Shown here piece by piece: positions 25,812-34,628 of a stretch of 64,000 nt of DNA. Below the pieces are notes generated by a model that made no database searches, was not told where the DNA came from, and saw only the letters and a program-made list of their open reading frames with translations. The first letter of the stretch is position 1. Each line of letters begins with the position of its first letter. The stretch comes from an uncultured Porphyromonadaceae bacterium (GTDB lineage Bacteria; Bacteroidota; Bacteroidia; Bacteroidales; Muribaculaceae), in NCBI GenBank assembly GCA_902491515.1, contig CABUIC010000002.1, positions 62,001-126,000 on the forward strand. The letters run 5' to 3'. Position numbers and translations under genes: made by a program.

Positions 25812-27133
25812 TTTCGGGGAATTGCAGTAGAGGGAACGGAATAGGAGCGATGGCCGTTGGTGCGGTCAAGCACGGAAATCACTCCGACAGCGGCGAAACC
25901 GAGCGGGGCATCGGAATCGAGGACGAGCACGGGACCGCCCGAGTATCCCGGGGCGAGGCGTCCGCCATGGGAAAGCATGGAGAACCGGGCTGAATCGTCG
26001 GGGAGGGCGAGGATTGGCTGGCGGAGGCGGTCGGTCTCAACTTCGGCGCTCAGGTCGTGGCCCTGAGTCACGGGAAAGCCCATGAAGGTCAGGCTCCGGC
26101 GGGGACGTAGGGCTGTGGCGAAAGCGGCGGTATCGGAGAGAAGGCGGATGGAGCCCGGACGGTTCATGCGGCAGGAGACGGCGTCGCCGAGCATCATGTC
26201 GTCGCGGCCATAGCGGGCCTGAATATTCCGCCAGTAGAGGTCGCGGTCATAGTCGCCGAGCTCGACAATCTCGTCGCGCGAGCGGTCAATGCGAAAGCGG
26301 TCGGAGCGGATTCGCAGGACTCTTCCCCGCGAATCGGTGAGGCGGATGGAACTGACGAGCCTCATCGGCGCTTCGTCTTCGGGGGCGAGCTGGTTGGAAG
26401 TCTCGGCCGAGAGCGCGAGCCGGACGGCGGGATTGTCGTTAGCCGGAAGATCGGGGATGTCCGGGGCGTCGATGGCGTTGATCCAGGGTTCGACGCAGTG
26501 GCGGGCCGTGACAAGGAGGGAATCGGCTGTCAGGAAGGCTGTACCGGCTGGAGGAATCGGATATGCGTAGACCTCGCGCAGGGAGTCGCCTTCAAATAGG
26601 AGGAGCGAGTCGACTTCGAGACGGTAAAGCGACCTCTCGGCAAGACTTATCATATCATTGTCGAGGCTGTCGCGGGCATTCATGCGCAAAAGCCACCATC
26701 CGGCGGAAAAAAGCAGGAACACAAGCGCAACGACAGTGAGAGCGATGCCCCGGCGGGATACGCCCTGATGGACGATGGTCTGCGGGGGCTGGGCGCCGTC
26801 GGAGACCCGGAAGCGGACCGAGGGCGAAAGGCCCGGGAAATCGATGAAGTCGCGGTCCTCGAGACGGTGGATATACCGGACAGGCGAGCCGTTCACGTCC
26901 ACTCCGACGAAACGGGAAAGGCGCACGAGGCACCATCCGTCGTCGGTCGCGACTATCTTCGCCACCGGGGAGTCGAGATATGGCCCGGGGTTGGAAAGGC
27001 GGAGGCCGGCGTCCTCTCCCTGACCGATTACGAGAATCTGACCGGCGGCCGGTGTTATAATCCGGCCATCGGAAGTGTGCAGGCTGTAGTGACAGTCGGC
27101 GGAAAAGAACGGCTCAGAGATTGTCATCGGCAA
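25808..27133 (-). CDS. FHA-like domain - transmembrane - trypsin-like protease
   Basis: 441 residues. Residues about 15-110 have an FHA-like layout (VIGQGEDAGLRL, a later FVGVDVNGSPV loop, and DRDFIDFPG). One membrane helix lies at 128-149 followed by Arg, placing the N-terminus in the cytoplasm and the C-terminal 290 residues in the periplasm. The latter carries trypsin-like motifs: GTAFLTADSLLVTARHC (His212) and GYSGGPVLV (Ser398); a plausible Asp is in the LGDAVS stretch (317). The long insert between His and Ser is unusual. The FHA assignment is weaker than the protease assignment. It overlaps the RyR-like gene by 20 bp. Confidence 0.75.
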   Translation of the reverse strand: MPMTISEPFFSADCHYSLHTSDGRIITPAAGQILVIGQGEDAGLRLSNPGPYLDSPVAKIVATDDGWCLVRLSRFVGVDVNGSPVRYIHRLEDRDFIDFPGLSPSVRFRVSDGAQPPQTIVHQGVSRRGIALTVVALVFLLFSAGWWLLRMNARDSLDNDMISLAERSLYRLEVDSLLLFEGDSLREVYAYPIPPAGTAFLTADSLLVTARHCVEPWINAIDAPDIPDLPANDNPAVRLALSAETSNQLAPEDEAPMRLVSSIRLTDSRGRVLRIRSDRFRIDRSRDEIVELGDYDRDLYWRNIQARYGRDDMMLGDAVSCRMNRPGSIRLLSDTAAFATALRPRRSLTFMGFPVTQGHDLSAEVETDRLRQPILALPDDSARFSMLSHGGRLAPGYSGGPVLVLDSDAPLGFAAVGVISVLDRTNGHRSYSVPSTAIPRK

Positions 27134-28283
27134 AAGACTTAACTATGAGAGGTATCGCGGCAATCAGGTCGCTGTCGTAGCGGGCCACGTTTAGGCCCGT
27201 GGCATCGACACCGAGCTCATCGAAGGCCACGAGGTCGAAATGGGCGTTGCGTTCGTTCTTGTACTTTTTTTTCAGGGACAAGTCGGCCAACACCTCCTTA
27301 CGCTCGGCATCCGTGCACGGCCTCGAGCCTGACAGGAGTCTTTCGACGCTCCAGCGGTTGTGTTCGACGGGCGTCATCTCCTCAATTTCCGCCGCAGTCA
27401 GGGCATAGAACCCGCGCCAGTCGTCGCGCGAGTGGCCGAGGGTGCGCATTTTCGAAGCCATGGTCATTATATTGAAGACATTTGAAAGGACCATCTGCCT
27501 CCCCTTGACCTCCTTCCAGGCCTCATCGACGGCCGCTTTGGGAAGCTCGGCGGGAATATGGCTCAGTGAGTAGCTTGCGGAATAGAAATAATTGAGATAC
27601 CTGGCCATAGCAAGAAGCCTGTCGAAGCGGGCGTCGGCGCCTTCTGTGTCGCCGAAAGTAAGGACGCCCGGCGGGACATCGGCGGCCGAGACAGAGGGAG
27701 CGAGGCAAAGCAACTGCAAGGGGGGAGCCCCGACGGGATGACGGTCAAGAGTATGTCGCGCCATCGAGAGATTGGCCGCAGAGTCGGGACCGCAGAAGAG
27801 GACCGAGAGCTGAAGGGCCGGGTTCTGTTCCCGGCTCCGGAGCTTCCGCTGGAAGACGGGATTGGAGAAGCGTCCGAGCACAAACTCGAATTCGACGTCC
27901 ACAAAATCGCCTCTCCGCCCCTCATACTGAGGCCGGAAAGTCTCGACCCGAACCTGACGTTCCGAAAGGTCGACGATGCGCCAGAAGCAGTTGTCGAACA
28001 GCTCCTTGTGCTCGTATACGAAATCGTCGACATCCTCGCGTCCGATACCCGTGCGGGTGATTCGGGTACGCCGCGACTTTTCGGGCTCATAATTCGGGAA
28101 ATGGCAGACGAGGGCACACATGCGGGTCCAGGCGTCGGCCCATACCCCTTTTCCGTCAATCACGACGGCCACGCGGCTATCCGAGTCCCGGCGGATTGGC
28201 CCCCGGAAATCGAACTCAACGCTGTCCGGAAAGATTCCGGAGACAAGCGAAGCAACAACTTTTTCTTCAGTATCGAGATACAT
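27114..28283 (-). CDS. RyR-like domain protein
   Basis: 389 residues, soluble. The C-terminal block PVEHNRWSVERLLSG (305-319), then NAHFDLVAFDEL (346-357) and a final DSDLIAAIPLIV, follows the bacterial RyR-domain pattern (EH.RW..ER...G, then H..L.....L). The preceding helix AWKEVKGRQMVLSNVFNIMTMASKMRTLG also resembles such proteins. The N-terminal 150 residues are novel to me; the middle (158-200) is Rossmann-like. RyR domains occur as ligand sensors in predicted bacterial conflict and signalling systems; the ligand here is unknown. It is the first gene of a six-protein operon. Confidence 0.7.
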   Translation of the reverse strand: MYLDTEEKVVASLVSGIFPDSVEFDFRGPIRRDSDSRVAVVIDGKGVWADAWTRMCALVCHFPNYEPEKSRRTRITRTGIGREDVDDFVYEHKELFDNCFWRIVDLSERQVRVETFRPQYEGRRGDFVDVEFEFVLGRFSNPVFQRKLRSREQNPALQLSVLFCGPDSAANLSMARHTLDRHPVGAPPLQLLCLAPSVSAADVPPGVLTFGDTEGADARFDRLLAMARYLNYFYSASYSLSHIPAELPKAAVDEAWKEVKGRQMVLSNVFNIMTMASKMRTLGHSRDDWRGFYALTAAEIEEMTPVEHNRWSVERLLSGSRPCTDAERKEVLADLSLKKKYKNERNAHFDLVAFDELGVDATGLNVARYDSDLIAAIPLIVKSFADDNL

Positions 28284-28287
28284 AGCA

Positions 28288-28318
28288 CAAAGTTACACAT
28301 TTTTTCAGTACCGTCAAA
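28288..28318 (-). promoter_or_regulatory. Promoter of the RyR/FHA/CHAT operon, apparently leaderless
   Basis: On the minus strand, TTTG (28318-28315) is separated by exactly 19 bases from TAACTTTG (28295-28288), a near-ideal housekeeping promoter. Transcription would begin about at the ATG (28283), giving little or no leader. Confidence 0.75.
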
Positions 28319-28390
28319 ACCTTTTTACGAAAGGTATTGTTTTAACAGCAAGAATGTGAACTCAACAACAATTCCATAACTGACACATCA

Positions 28391-28987
28391 ATGACCACCA
28401 CATGCAAAAACCTTAAAGGGACGAAAACCGAGGTGAACCTCGTGACCTCTTACCTTGCAGAATCATCAGCGTACACCCGATATACGTTCTACGCCCAGCA
28501 GGCGACCAAAGAGGGGTATTTCCCCATCGCCGAAGTGTTCAATGAAACCGCGGCCAACGAACTCCGTCACGCCAAAGTCTATTTCAAATTTCTTCAGGGA
28601 GGTCAGGTTGCCGCTCCCATGAACGCCGACGCCGGCGTAATAGGCACCACAGCCGAGAACCTCGCCTGCGCCGCCGCCGAAGAACTTGCAGAAGGTGTCG
28701 ACATGTACACTTCTTTCGCCAAGGTTTCCGAGGAGGAAGGCTTCGATGATATAGCCTCCCATTTCCGCGCCATAGCCACCATCGAGCAGACCCATCACGA
28801 CCGCTTCATCAAGAACCTTCAGCGCGTGAAGGACGGGACGGTGTGGAAACGCAACAAGCCCATCAAATGGAAATGCCTTGTCTGCGGCTACATTTACGAA
28901 GGAACGGAACCGCCGGCTGTCTGCCCCGCCTGCGACCATCCCCGCGAACACTACATCGCCCTCGACGACGCCGAAGAACTGGCCTAA
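28391..28987 (+). CDS. rbr: Rubrerythrin
   Basis: 198 residues. An N-terminal ferritin-like four-helix domain carries the diiron ligands (SAYTRYTFYA, NELRHAKVYF, EELAEGVDMY, IEQTHHDRF). A C-terminal rubredoxin-like domain has CLVCGYIYEG and CPACDHP as Fe(SCys)4 ligands. Rubrerythrins reduce hydrogen peroxide in anaerobes using reduced rubredoxin or other donors. The gene is divergent from the RyR operon and is followed by a hairpin terminator at 29012-29044. Confidence 0.96.
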   Translation: MTTTCKNLKGTKTEVNLVTSYLAESSAYTRYTFYAQQATKEGYFPIAEVFNETAANELRHAKVYFKFLQGGQVAAPMNADAGVIGTTAENLACAAAEELAEGVDMYTSFAKVSEEEGFDDIASHFRAIATIEQTHHDRFIKNLQRVKDGTVWKRNKPIKWKCLVCGYIYEGTEPPAVCPACDHPREHYIALDDAEELA

Positions 28988-29011
28988 AATCACGGGCGCG
29001 AAGCTAACGAC

Positions 29012-29044
29012 GAGGCTGTCTAACAACCCAAGTTAGGCAGTCTC
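29012..29044 (+). terminator. Terminator after rubrerythrin
   Basis: GAGGCTGTCTAAC pairs with GTTAGGCAGTCTC (two G-U pairs) around a six- to seven-base loop, followed by TGTTGTATTTTC. Confidence 0.65.
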
Positions 29045-29083
29045 TGTTGTATTTTCAGGGGTGGAGTACGGGTGGGGCAGTGT

Positions 29084-29875
29084 TCAGCGGGCGGACTCAA
29101 GCCATTTGTTCAGGGAGTCGGCGAGAGCTGAGTCGCCGGGGGCCACGGCCCAGGTCTGGAAGAGGCTGAAGCTGACGGGAGTGGAAAGGTCAAGGAGCGG
29201 ATAGTCTTCGCGGATTTTTTCGGCTGCCTCTTCGCTGACAACGGCGTAAGGAATCTCGCCTATGGCCACCGCAATGGCGAGGTGCTCGGATGTGGCGCCC
29301 GGAGCGGGCACGAAATGGAGCGAGTCGCCGAGTTCGGCGGCGAGGTTTTCAAGGCGCCGACGGTAATGGACGCCCGCGGGGACCCATATGGTGTCGGCGG
29401 TCTTCAGTTTCAGCTGGGTGTCAATACGGGGCAAGGAATCGGCGGGATTTCGGAGCTGGGCGAGGACGAAGTGGTCGAGATATATGTCCTTTGTCAGGAT
29501 GTAGCCTTTCGCCCGGAGGTCGGTCGTGGCGGTAAGGTCGCCAACAACGAGGTCGTATCTTCCTTCGTCAAGACCTTTGAGAGCTTCCTCGACGTTGGTA
29601 TACGGGTGAAAATCAATTTTCAGGCCATGTTCGCGGGCGATGCGAGTGAGAATTTCGTAGTCGATGCCGTGGATTGAATCGGATGTGGTGGGGTCGTATG
29701 TCGACGGCGAAAGCTCGATAGCCACAGAAAGCTCGTCTTTTCCGGTTGGCGAGAATCCGGCGACAAGGTGTGAGCGGCCTCCGCGGAAATGGCGGTAGAC
29801 GGCGACTCCCGACAATACTACGATGAGAAGGATTATGACCGTGGGCAGTGCCCGGCGCAATGCTGATACTTTCAT
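29084..29875 (-). CDS. Membrane-anchored periplasmic solute-binding protein (SBP family 3-like)
   Basis: 263 residues. One N-terminal membrane anchor (about 11-28), then a family-3 solute-binding fold: VAIELSPSTYD, HGIDYEILTRIAREHGLKIDF, LDEGRYDLVVGDLTATTDLRAKGYILTKDIY and a late IPYAVVSEEAAE. The sequence resembles the substrate-binding half of MltF-type proteins but stops before any lytic transglycosylase domain. No ABC transporter genes are adjacent, so it may be a sensor or an accessory protein. Ligand unknown. Confidence 0.82.
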   Translation of the reverse strand: MKVSALRRALPTVIILLIVVLSGVAVYRHFRGGRSHLVAGFSPTGKDELSVAIELSPSTYDPTTSDSIHGIDYEILTRIAREHGLKIDFHPYTNVEEALKGLDEGRYDLVVGDLTATTDLRAKGYILTKDIYLDHFVLAQLRNPADSLPRIDTQLKLKTADTIWVPAGVHYRRRLENLAAELGDSLHFVPAPGATSEHLAIAVAIGEIPYAVVSEEAAEKIREDYPLLDLSTPVSFSLFQTWAVAPGDSALADSLNKWLESAR

Positions 29876-29910
29876 GAAATATCAACAAACAGCCTGCGCG
29901 GATGGTTCGC

Positions 29911-32346
29911 TCAGAAATCGACGGTGAGGCGGACGTTGAACTGGCGGCGGGTCAGGTAGTTGGGGACTGCGTACTGGATGTCGTTGACGTCGGTGACCCA
30001 ATAATAGGAGCTGACGTTGGAAATGTCAAGGAGGTTGAAGACGTCCAGGCCGAGCCATACGCTTTTCAGCTTGCCGAGAAAACCTTTGCGTGCCGGCTGG
30101 CCGTCCTTGGGAGGAGTGAGAAGGCCGTATGCGAGACCGATGTCGACGCGCTTGTATGCCGGAGCACGGAAATATCCCTTGTCGCGAGAGCCTCGCGGGG
30201 CCGTGGTCGGAAGTCCGTCGGAGAAGATGCCGCGGAGGTTGAACTTGAGCTTGGGGAACTTGGGAAAGTAGTCGGTGAAGAACAGGGCGAAGGAATATCT
30301 CTGGTCTGTGGGACGGGGAACTTTCACGCCGTTGAGGTCCTCCTGAGTCTTCATAAGCGAGAAGCTGATCCAGGAGTCGCTTCCAGGCACGAACTGCCCG
30401 AAAAGCTTCAGGTCGAGGCCCGCGGTGAAGCCCTTGGTAAGGTTCTCGCCGGCGTAAACTACTTTCAGGTTGTCGACCTCATAGGGGATAAGGTTGCCGA
30501 GAATCTTGTAGTAGGCTTCGGCCGTGAACTTGAACGGTCGGTTCATTGCCCTGAAAGTGTAGTCCCCTCCGAGGATGAACTGATATGAGCGCTGGCTCTT
30601 GATTTTGTCGTTCAGGACGATTATAGAGTTGCCGAATTCATCGGAGACAGGGCGGCGGAATTCCTTGAAGAAGGGCGACTGGTAGTAGAGCCCCGTCGCG
30701 AAACGGAGGGAAAGCCGGGGCACGGCGGAAGGGACGAAGCCTACCGACACACGCGGGCTGACGAGAAATTCCTTGTTGTAGTCCCAGTAGGAGAAACGGA
30801 TGCCGCCGTTGAGATTGAAATAACCGACAGGAGCGTCGAGCCTGTAGGTGTCCTCTACGTAGAAGGCCATGCGGTTGCTCCGGATTTCGTTTTTGGCGGC
30901 GAGGTTGTAAATTACGCGGACGGCGTCTGGGTCGAAAGGCAGCGAGTAGCCTGCGGAGTCGCGGAGCTCCCATTCGCGGGCGCGGTCGTGGATGTTCTCA
31001 TGCTTGAAGGAGAAGCCGTAGTCGAGGTTATGGCGGGCGATGCCTGAGGAACCGCGCAGGGCGAAATCGAAAACAGAGGCTTTCATGCGGTTTCGGGCAT
31101 GCTCGTGATAGCGCCCTACCCCGAGCTCGCCTCCGATGCCGCCGGAGGTCTCGCCGTCACTGCCGGAGCCGCTGTCGTTTGTACCGGCCTGGTCGAGCCA
31201 GTATTCGCCCGAGATGTCGTAGCTCACGAGCTCGTTGGAGAGGAAGCCTCCGAGCTGTGCGGTGAAGGAGTGGACGCGGGAAGGCTGCCAGGTGAGCGAA
31301 AGGGCGCCGAAATAAGTCTCGAAACGGTCCTTCTCCTGCCCGTCGAAGTAGACCGTGAACTCCTTGGCGTCCATCGAGGTGCCGAACTTGGTGGAACGGT
31401 TGTGGGGAACGAACTTATAGTTGTTGATGGCGATGTTCCCGAGGAAATTGGCTTTCAGCTTGTCCGAGAACTTGAAGGTCATCGAGGTCTGATAGTCGAA
31501 GTATTTCGGGTCGTATTCTCCCTTGTCCTCCATGGAGCTGAGGAGGGAAGCGTTGGACTTGTAGCGGAGACCGTGAATCTGAGAGAATTTACGGGAGGAA
31601 GACCCGATGGCAACGGATCCGCCCTGAAGCGATGCGGAAACGGATCCTTCGAAAGCCTCCGGCTGGCGGTAGGTAATGTCGAGGACGGAAGACATCTTGT
31701 CGGCGTACCGGGCGGAAAAGCCGCCGGTCGAGAACCCGATGGCACCGACAAGGTCGGGGTTGACGATGCTGAGCCCCTCCTGCTGTCCGGAAGAGACGAG
31801 CTGGGGTCGATAGACCTCGATGCCGTTGATATACACGGAATTCTCGTCATAAGAGCCGCCGCGGACAGAGTACTGGGAGGAAAGCTCGTTGTTGGAGTTC
31901 ACGCCGGCCATAGTTGTGAGAAGACTCTCCACCGAGCCTCCGGACACGTCAGGAGCGAGGCGGTAGTCACTGATATCCATCTTCTGAATGGAGCCGACCT
32001 GTTTCTGATAGTCGGTCACCTCGACGCCTTTAAGGGCATATGACGCGGGAGTCATCTTGACGTTGAGGGTCACCTCTTTATTTGCGCCGACGAGCTTGCG
32101 CTTGCTTTCCTCATAGCCTATGCAGGAAAAGACCACGCGGATAGTGTCGGCCTCGGGGGCGGAGAGGGAATATTTACCGTCGAGGCCGGAGGTGGCTCCG
32201 ATAGCGGTACCGGCAATGCGGACATTGACGAACTCGAGAGGCTCGTTGTTTTCGTCGGTGATGAGTCCGGAAATCTTCACCGGAGCGGCAAAGGCACCGG
32301 CAATGAATATATTGAGAAGCACAAGGCCGAGCAGAAGACGTTTCAT
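29911..32346 (-). CDS. TonB-dependent receptor with carboxypeptidase-regulatory domain
   Basis: 811 residues from the ATG at 32346, where a signal peptide begins (MKRLLLGLVLLNIFIAGAFA). Residues about 24-110 are a carboxypeptidase-regulatory beta-sandwich, then a TonB plug (VSGGSVESLLTTMAGVNSNNELSSQYSVRGGSYDENSVYINGIEVYRPQ region) and a barrel ending in ...FNVRLTVDF with the terminal aromatic residue. It lacks a SusD partner. IS copy 2 is inserted 47 bp upstream of its start codon, between the gene and any distal promoter. The solute is unknown. Confidence 0.93.
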   Translation of the reverse strand: MKRLLLGLVLLNIFIAGAFAAPVKISGLITDENNEPLEFVNVRIAGTAIGATSGLDGKYSLSAPEADTIRVVFSCIGYEESKRKLVGANKEVTLNVKMTPASYALKGVEVTDYQKQVGSIQKMDISDYRLAPDVSGGSVESLLTTMAGVNSNNELSSQYSVRGGSYDENSVYINGIEVYRPQLVSSGQQEGLSIVNPDLVGAIGFSTGGFSARYADKMSSVLDITYRQPEAFEGSVSASLQGGSVAIGSSSRKFSQIHGLRYKSNASLLSSMEDKGEYDPKYFDYQTSMTFKFSDKLKANFLGNIAINNYKFVPHNRSTKFGTSMDAKEFTVYFDGQEKDRFETYFGALSLTWQPSRVHSFTAQLGGFLSNELVSYDISGEYWLDQAGTNDSGSGSDGETSGGIGGELGVGRYHEHARNRMKASVFDFALRGSSGIARHNLDYGFSFKHENIHDRAREWELRDSAGYSLPFDPDAVRVIYNLAAKNEIRSNRMAFYVEDTYRLDAPVGYFNLNGGIRFSYWDYNKEFLVSPRVSVGFVPSAVPRLSLRFATGLYYQSPFFKEFRRPVSDEFGNSIIVLNDKIKSQRSYQFILGGDYTFRAMNRPFKFTAEAYYKILGNLIPYEVDNLKVVYAGENLTKGFTAGLDLKLFGQFVPGSDSWISFSLMKTQEDLNGVKVPRPTDQRYSFALFFTDYFPKFPKLKFNLRGIFSDGLPTTAPRGSRDKGYFRAPAYKRVDIGLAYGLLTPPKDGQPARKGFLGKLKSVWLGLDVFNLLDISNVSSYYWVTDVNDIQYAVPNYLTRRQFNVRLTVDF

Positions 32347-32392
32347 ACTAACAATAACGTCGGCCCCGGGCAAAAATTGTATGACGGACTAA

Positions 32393-33332
32393 GAGCTGGT
32401 TCAATAATATCTGTTAAGAGCAGGGTCGCATAGCATGGAGTGGTTTTTGGCTCGCGAAGAGGGAGTGTACTGGATGTACACGACCGATGAGCGGGACGAA
32501 AAGCACCCATGATATGCGACCCTTCACTATTTTTTTTATTAGCGATAACAATGTCGGTCAGGAAAATGTTATGCGTTTGAATCTTAACGGTATATGTCAA
32601 TGAATGTCAAGTTCAATCGCAAACAGCGAAGCTACATCCGAAAGTATCTGCGCCGTTTCCAGGGCAAAGAGAGAGTCAATCTCTTCGGGGTCTTTACGGC
32701 AATTGCATATCTTATTCGGACGGGGTGTCAGTGGCGGATGCTCCCGACGTATTTTCCCCAAACCAACCACGGTATATTATCCTTTTCGCAAATGGAGTGA
32801 ATCTACAGATTTGCAGAGGTTTCTACAATATATTGTTACTTGCCGACGCAAGAGGAAGGGAAAAAATGATGGGCGACCAAGCGTAGCATTTATGGACAGC
32901 CAAAGTGTGCGCTCAGCCTGCGCACAGTCCCAAAAAGGTGTCGAGGTTTCAAAAGAATGTGTGAAATCCAATTCCGGGACTTCAGAATTTCGTCCCCTTG
33001 AGGGGCGGTGGGTAGTTGAGCGGACCTTTTCATGGCTTGACAATTATCGTCGCTTATGCCGGAACTATGAGCGCTATCCTACAATTGCGAAAACGATGGT
33101 TTATTTTGACTCAATCCTATTCATGTTGCGTTACTTCTAAAGACAGGAAATCACATTATCCCTTTTTGAGGCAACTCATTGCCGGAACGAAAATTACTTC
33201 TGCCCGGCCACTCGTTGGCGTTTTTTCCCGTGTCTTTCAGTCGCGATGGAACCCCATCGCTCCATCAAGACCCGGAAAAAACCACTCAACGATTGACCGC
33301 CCTGCTCTTAACAGATATTATTGAACCGGCTC
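32393..33332 (+). mobile_element. IS5-like insertion sequence, copy 2 (940 bp) with TAA target duplication
   Basis: 33-bp terminal inverted repeats (32393-32425 and 33300-33332, one mismatch) and a perfect TAA duplication at 32390-32392 and 33333-33335. Apart from a 28-bp shorter left region and single-base differences near the ends, it appears identical to copy 1 at 5904-6871, in the same orientation. The left dyad is kept (32423-32437 with 32508-32522). The TNA-type 3-bp duplication and the transposase fit the IS1031-like branch of the IS5 family. Confidence 0.95.
32594..33140 (+). pseudogene. IS5-family transposase in copy 2, same frameshift and deletion as copy 1
   Basis: The two overlapping frames (32594-32800 and 32604-33140) encode exactly the same residues as in copy 1. 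The +1 step at the CCCC run and the lost segment containing the second catalytic Asp are shared, so this copy cannot have encoded an active enzyme when it inserted unless another copy supplied it. Confidence 0.85.
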
Positions 33333-33369
33333 TAAAACTGCCCTCCGGCCACGAACGGGACCGGGCGAC

Positions 33370-34566
33370 TCAGTGGATTGCGGCGAGGCCGCCTTTGGCG
33401 GTTTCTTTGTAGAGGGAGGGTATGTCGTGGCCTGTCTGCTTCATGACCTCGACAATGCGGTCGAAGTCGACAGAATGGCGGCCGTCGGAAAAGGCGGCGA
33501 AGAGATTGGCGTCGAGAGCGCGGGCGGCGGCATATGCGTTTCGCTCAATGCATGGAATCTGCACGAGTCCGCACACGGGGTCGCATGTGAGGCCGAGGTG
33601 GTGCTCGAGTCCCATTTCGGCGGAATACTCTATCTGGGCGACGGTCCCTCCGAAGAGCTGTGATGCGGCTGCCGCCGCCATTGCGCAGGCGACGCCGACC
33701 TCACCCTGACATCCGACTTCCGCGCCGGATACTGAGGCGTTGTATTTTACTACATTCCCGAAGAGGCCTGCGGTTGCGAGGGCGCGGAGGATGCGCTTCT
33801 CGCTGAAACCCTTGGAGGTGTAAAGGTGGTAGAGGACTGCGGGGACGACTCCGCTGGAGCCGCATGTCGGGGCCGTGACGATGCGTCCGCCGGCGGCGTT
33901 CTCCTCGCTGACGGCGAGGGCGTAGGCATAGACAAGTCCGCGGCTCTTGAGGGAGCTGTTGTGGCCGGACGCGGACATATAATAGCTCACGGCCTTGCGG
34001 CGCACACCGAGACCGCCCGGAAGGACGCCCTCGGCGTCGATTCCGCGCTCGACGGCGGCTTTCATCGTCTGCCACACTTCGGCAAGATAGTCCCAGATTC
34101 CCTGACCCTCGGTTTCGTCGACGTACTCCCAGTAGCTCTTGCCCGTGCGCTCGCAATATGCCTGAATGTCCTTGATTTTTGTCAGGGAGTAGATGCTTTC
34201 GGAGGGCACACGGCTTTCGCCTTCACCGACAATGTCGCCGCCTCCGATGGAATAGGCAGTCCATTCGTCAAGGAGCGAGCCGTCGGCCACGAGGGCGCGG
34301 AATTTCATGCCGTTGGTATGGAAGGGGAGCACGATATCGGGCTCCCAGCGGATTTCAGTGGGAGCAAGAGGGCTGAGCACGTCGAGAATCGCCACGTCGG
34401 TGAGGTGGCCTTTGCCCGTTGCGGCGAGGGAGCCGTAGAGGGTGACTTCATAGGAGGCGGCGCCTGAGGTGCGGGCGGCGAAACGCTCGGCAGCCTTGCG
34501 AGGTCCCATGGTGTGGGAGCTCGATGGTCCGAGTCCGATTTTGTAGAGCTGGCGTATGGATTCCAT
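33370..34566 (-). CDS. sdaA: L-serine ammonia-lyase, iron-sulfur dependent, single-chain
   Basis: 398 residues containing both alpha and beta parts. The N-terminal YKIGLGPSSSHTMGPRKAA block is the beta-domain signature. The alpha part has APTCGSSG, GAEVGCQGEVG and CDPVCGLVQIPCIERN, which supply the cysteines that hold the 4Fe-4S cluster activating serine. It deaminates serine to pyruvate and ammonia in the cytoplasm. It is the third gene after endonuclease IV and the MFS carrier, but a strong hairpin (34577-34608) precedes it, so its transcription may be reduced or separate. IS copy 2 lies 35 bp beyond its stop. Confidence 0.95.
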   Translation of the reverse strand: MESIRQLYKIGLGPSSSHTMGPRKAAERFAARTSGAASYEVTLYGSLAATGKGHLTDVAILDVLSPLAPTEIRWEPDIVLPFHTNGMKFRALVADGSLLDEWTAYSIGGGDIVGEGESRVPSESIYSLTKIKDIQAYCERTGKSYWEYVDETEGQGIWDYLAEVWQTMKAAVERGIDAEGVLPGGLGVRRKAVSYYMSASGHNSSLKSRGLVYAYALAVSEENAAGGRIVTAPTCGSSGVVPAVLYHLYTSKGFSEKRILRALATAGLFGNVVKYNASVSGAEVGCQGEVGVACAMAAAAASQLFGGTVAQIEYSAEMGLEHHLGLTCDPVCGLVQIPCIERNAYAAARALDANLFAAFSDGRHSVDFDRIVEVMKQTGHDIPSLYKETAKGGLAAIH

Positions 34567-34576
34567 TATAATGAGA

Positions 34577-34608
34577 AGAGGCTGCGCGAGTACCCCCGCG
34601 CAGCCTCT
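34577..34608 (-). terminator. Hairpin between the MFS carrier and serine ammonia-lyase genes
   Basis: Perfect 12-bp GC-rich stem AGAGGCTGCGCG/CGCGCAGCCTCT with an 8-base loop, 20 bp after the carrier stop. The tail TCTCATTAT is only weakly T-rich, so partial termination or mRNA processing is possible. Confidence 0.6.
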
Positions 34609-34628
34609 GGCTTATCAAGGGATGATGA

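Noticed and set aside
31099..32043. 314-codon plus frame opposite the TonB receptor
   Set aside because: The receptor's plug and barrel are clear on the minus strand.
5904..33332. Composite transposon bounded by the two IS copies
   Set aside because: The outer flanks (TTA left, TAA right) do not match as a target duplication, and copy 2 has its own TAA duplication, so each element appears to have inserted singly.
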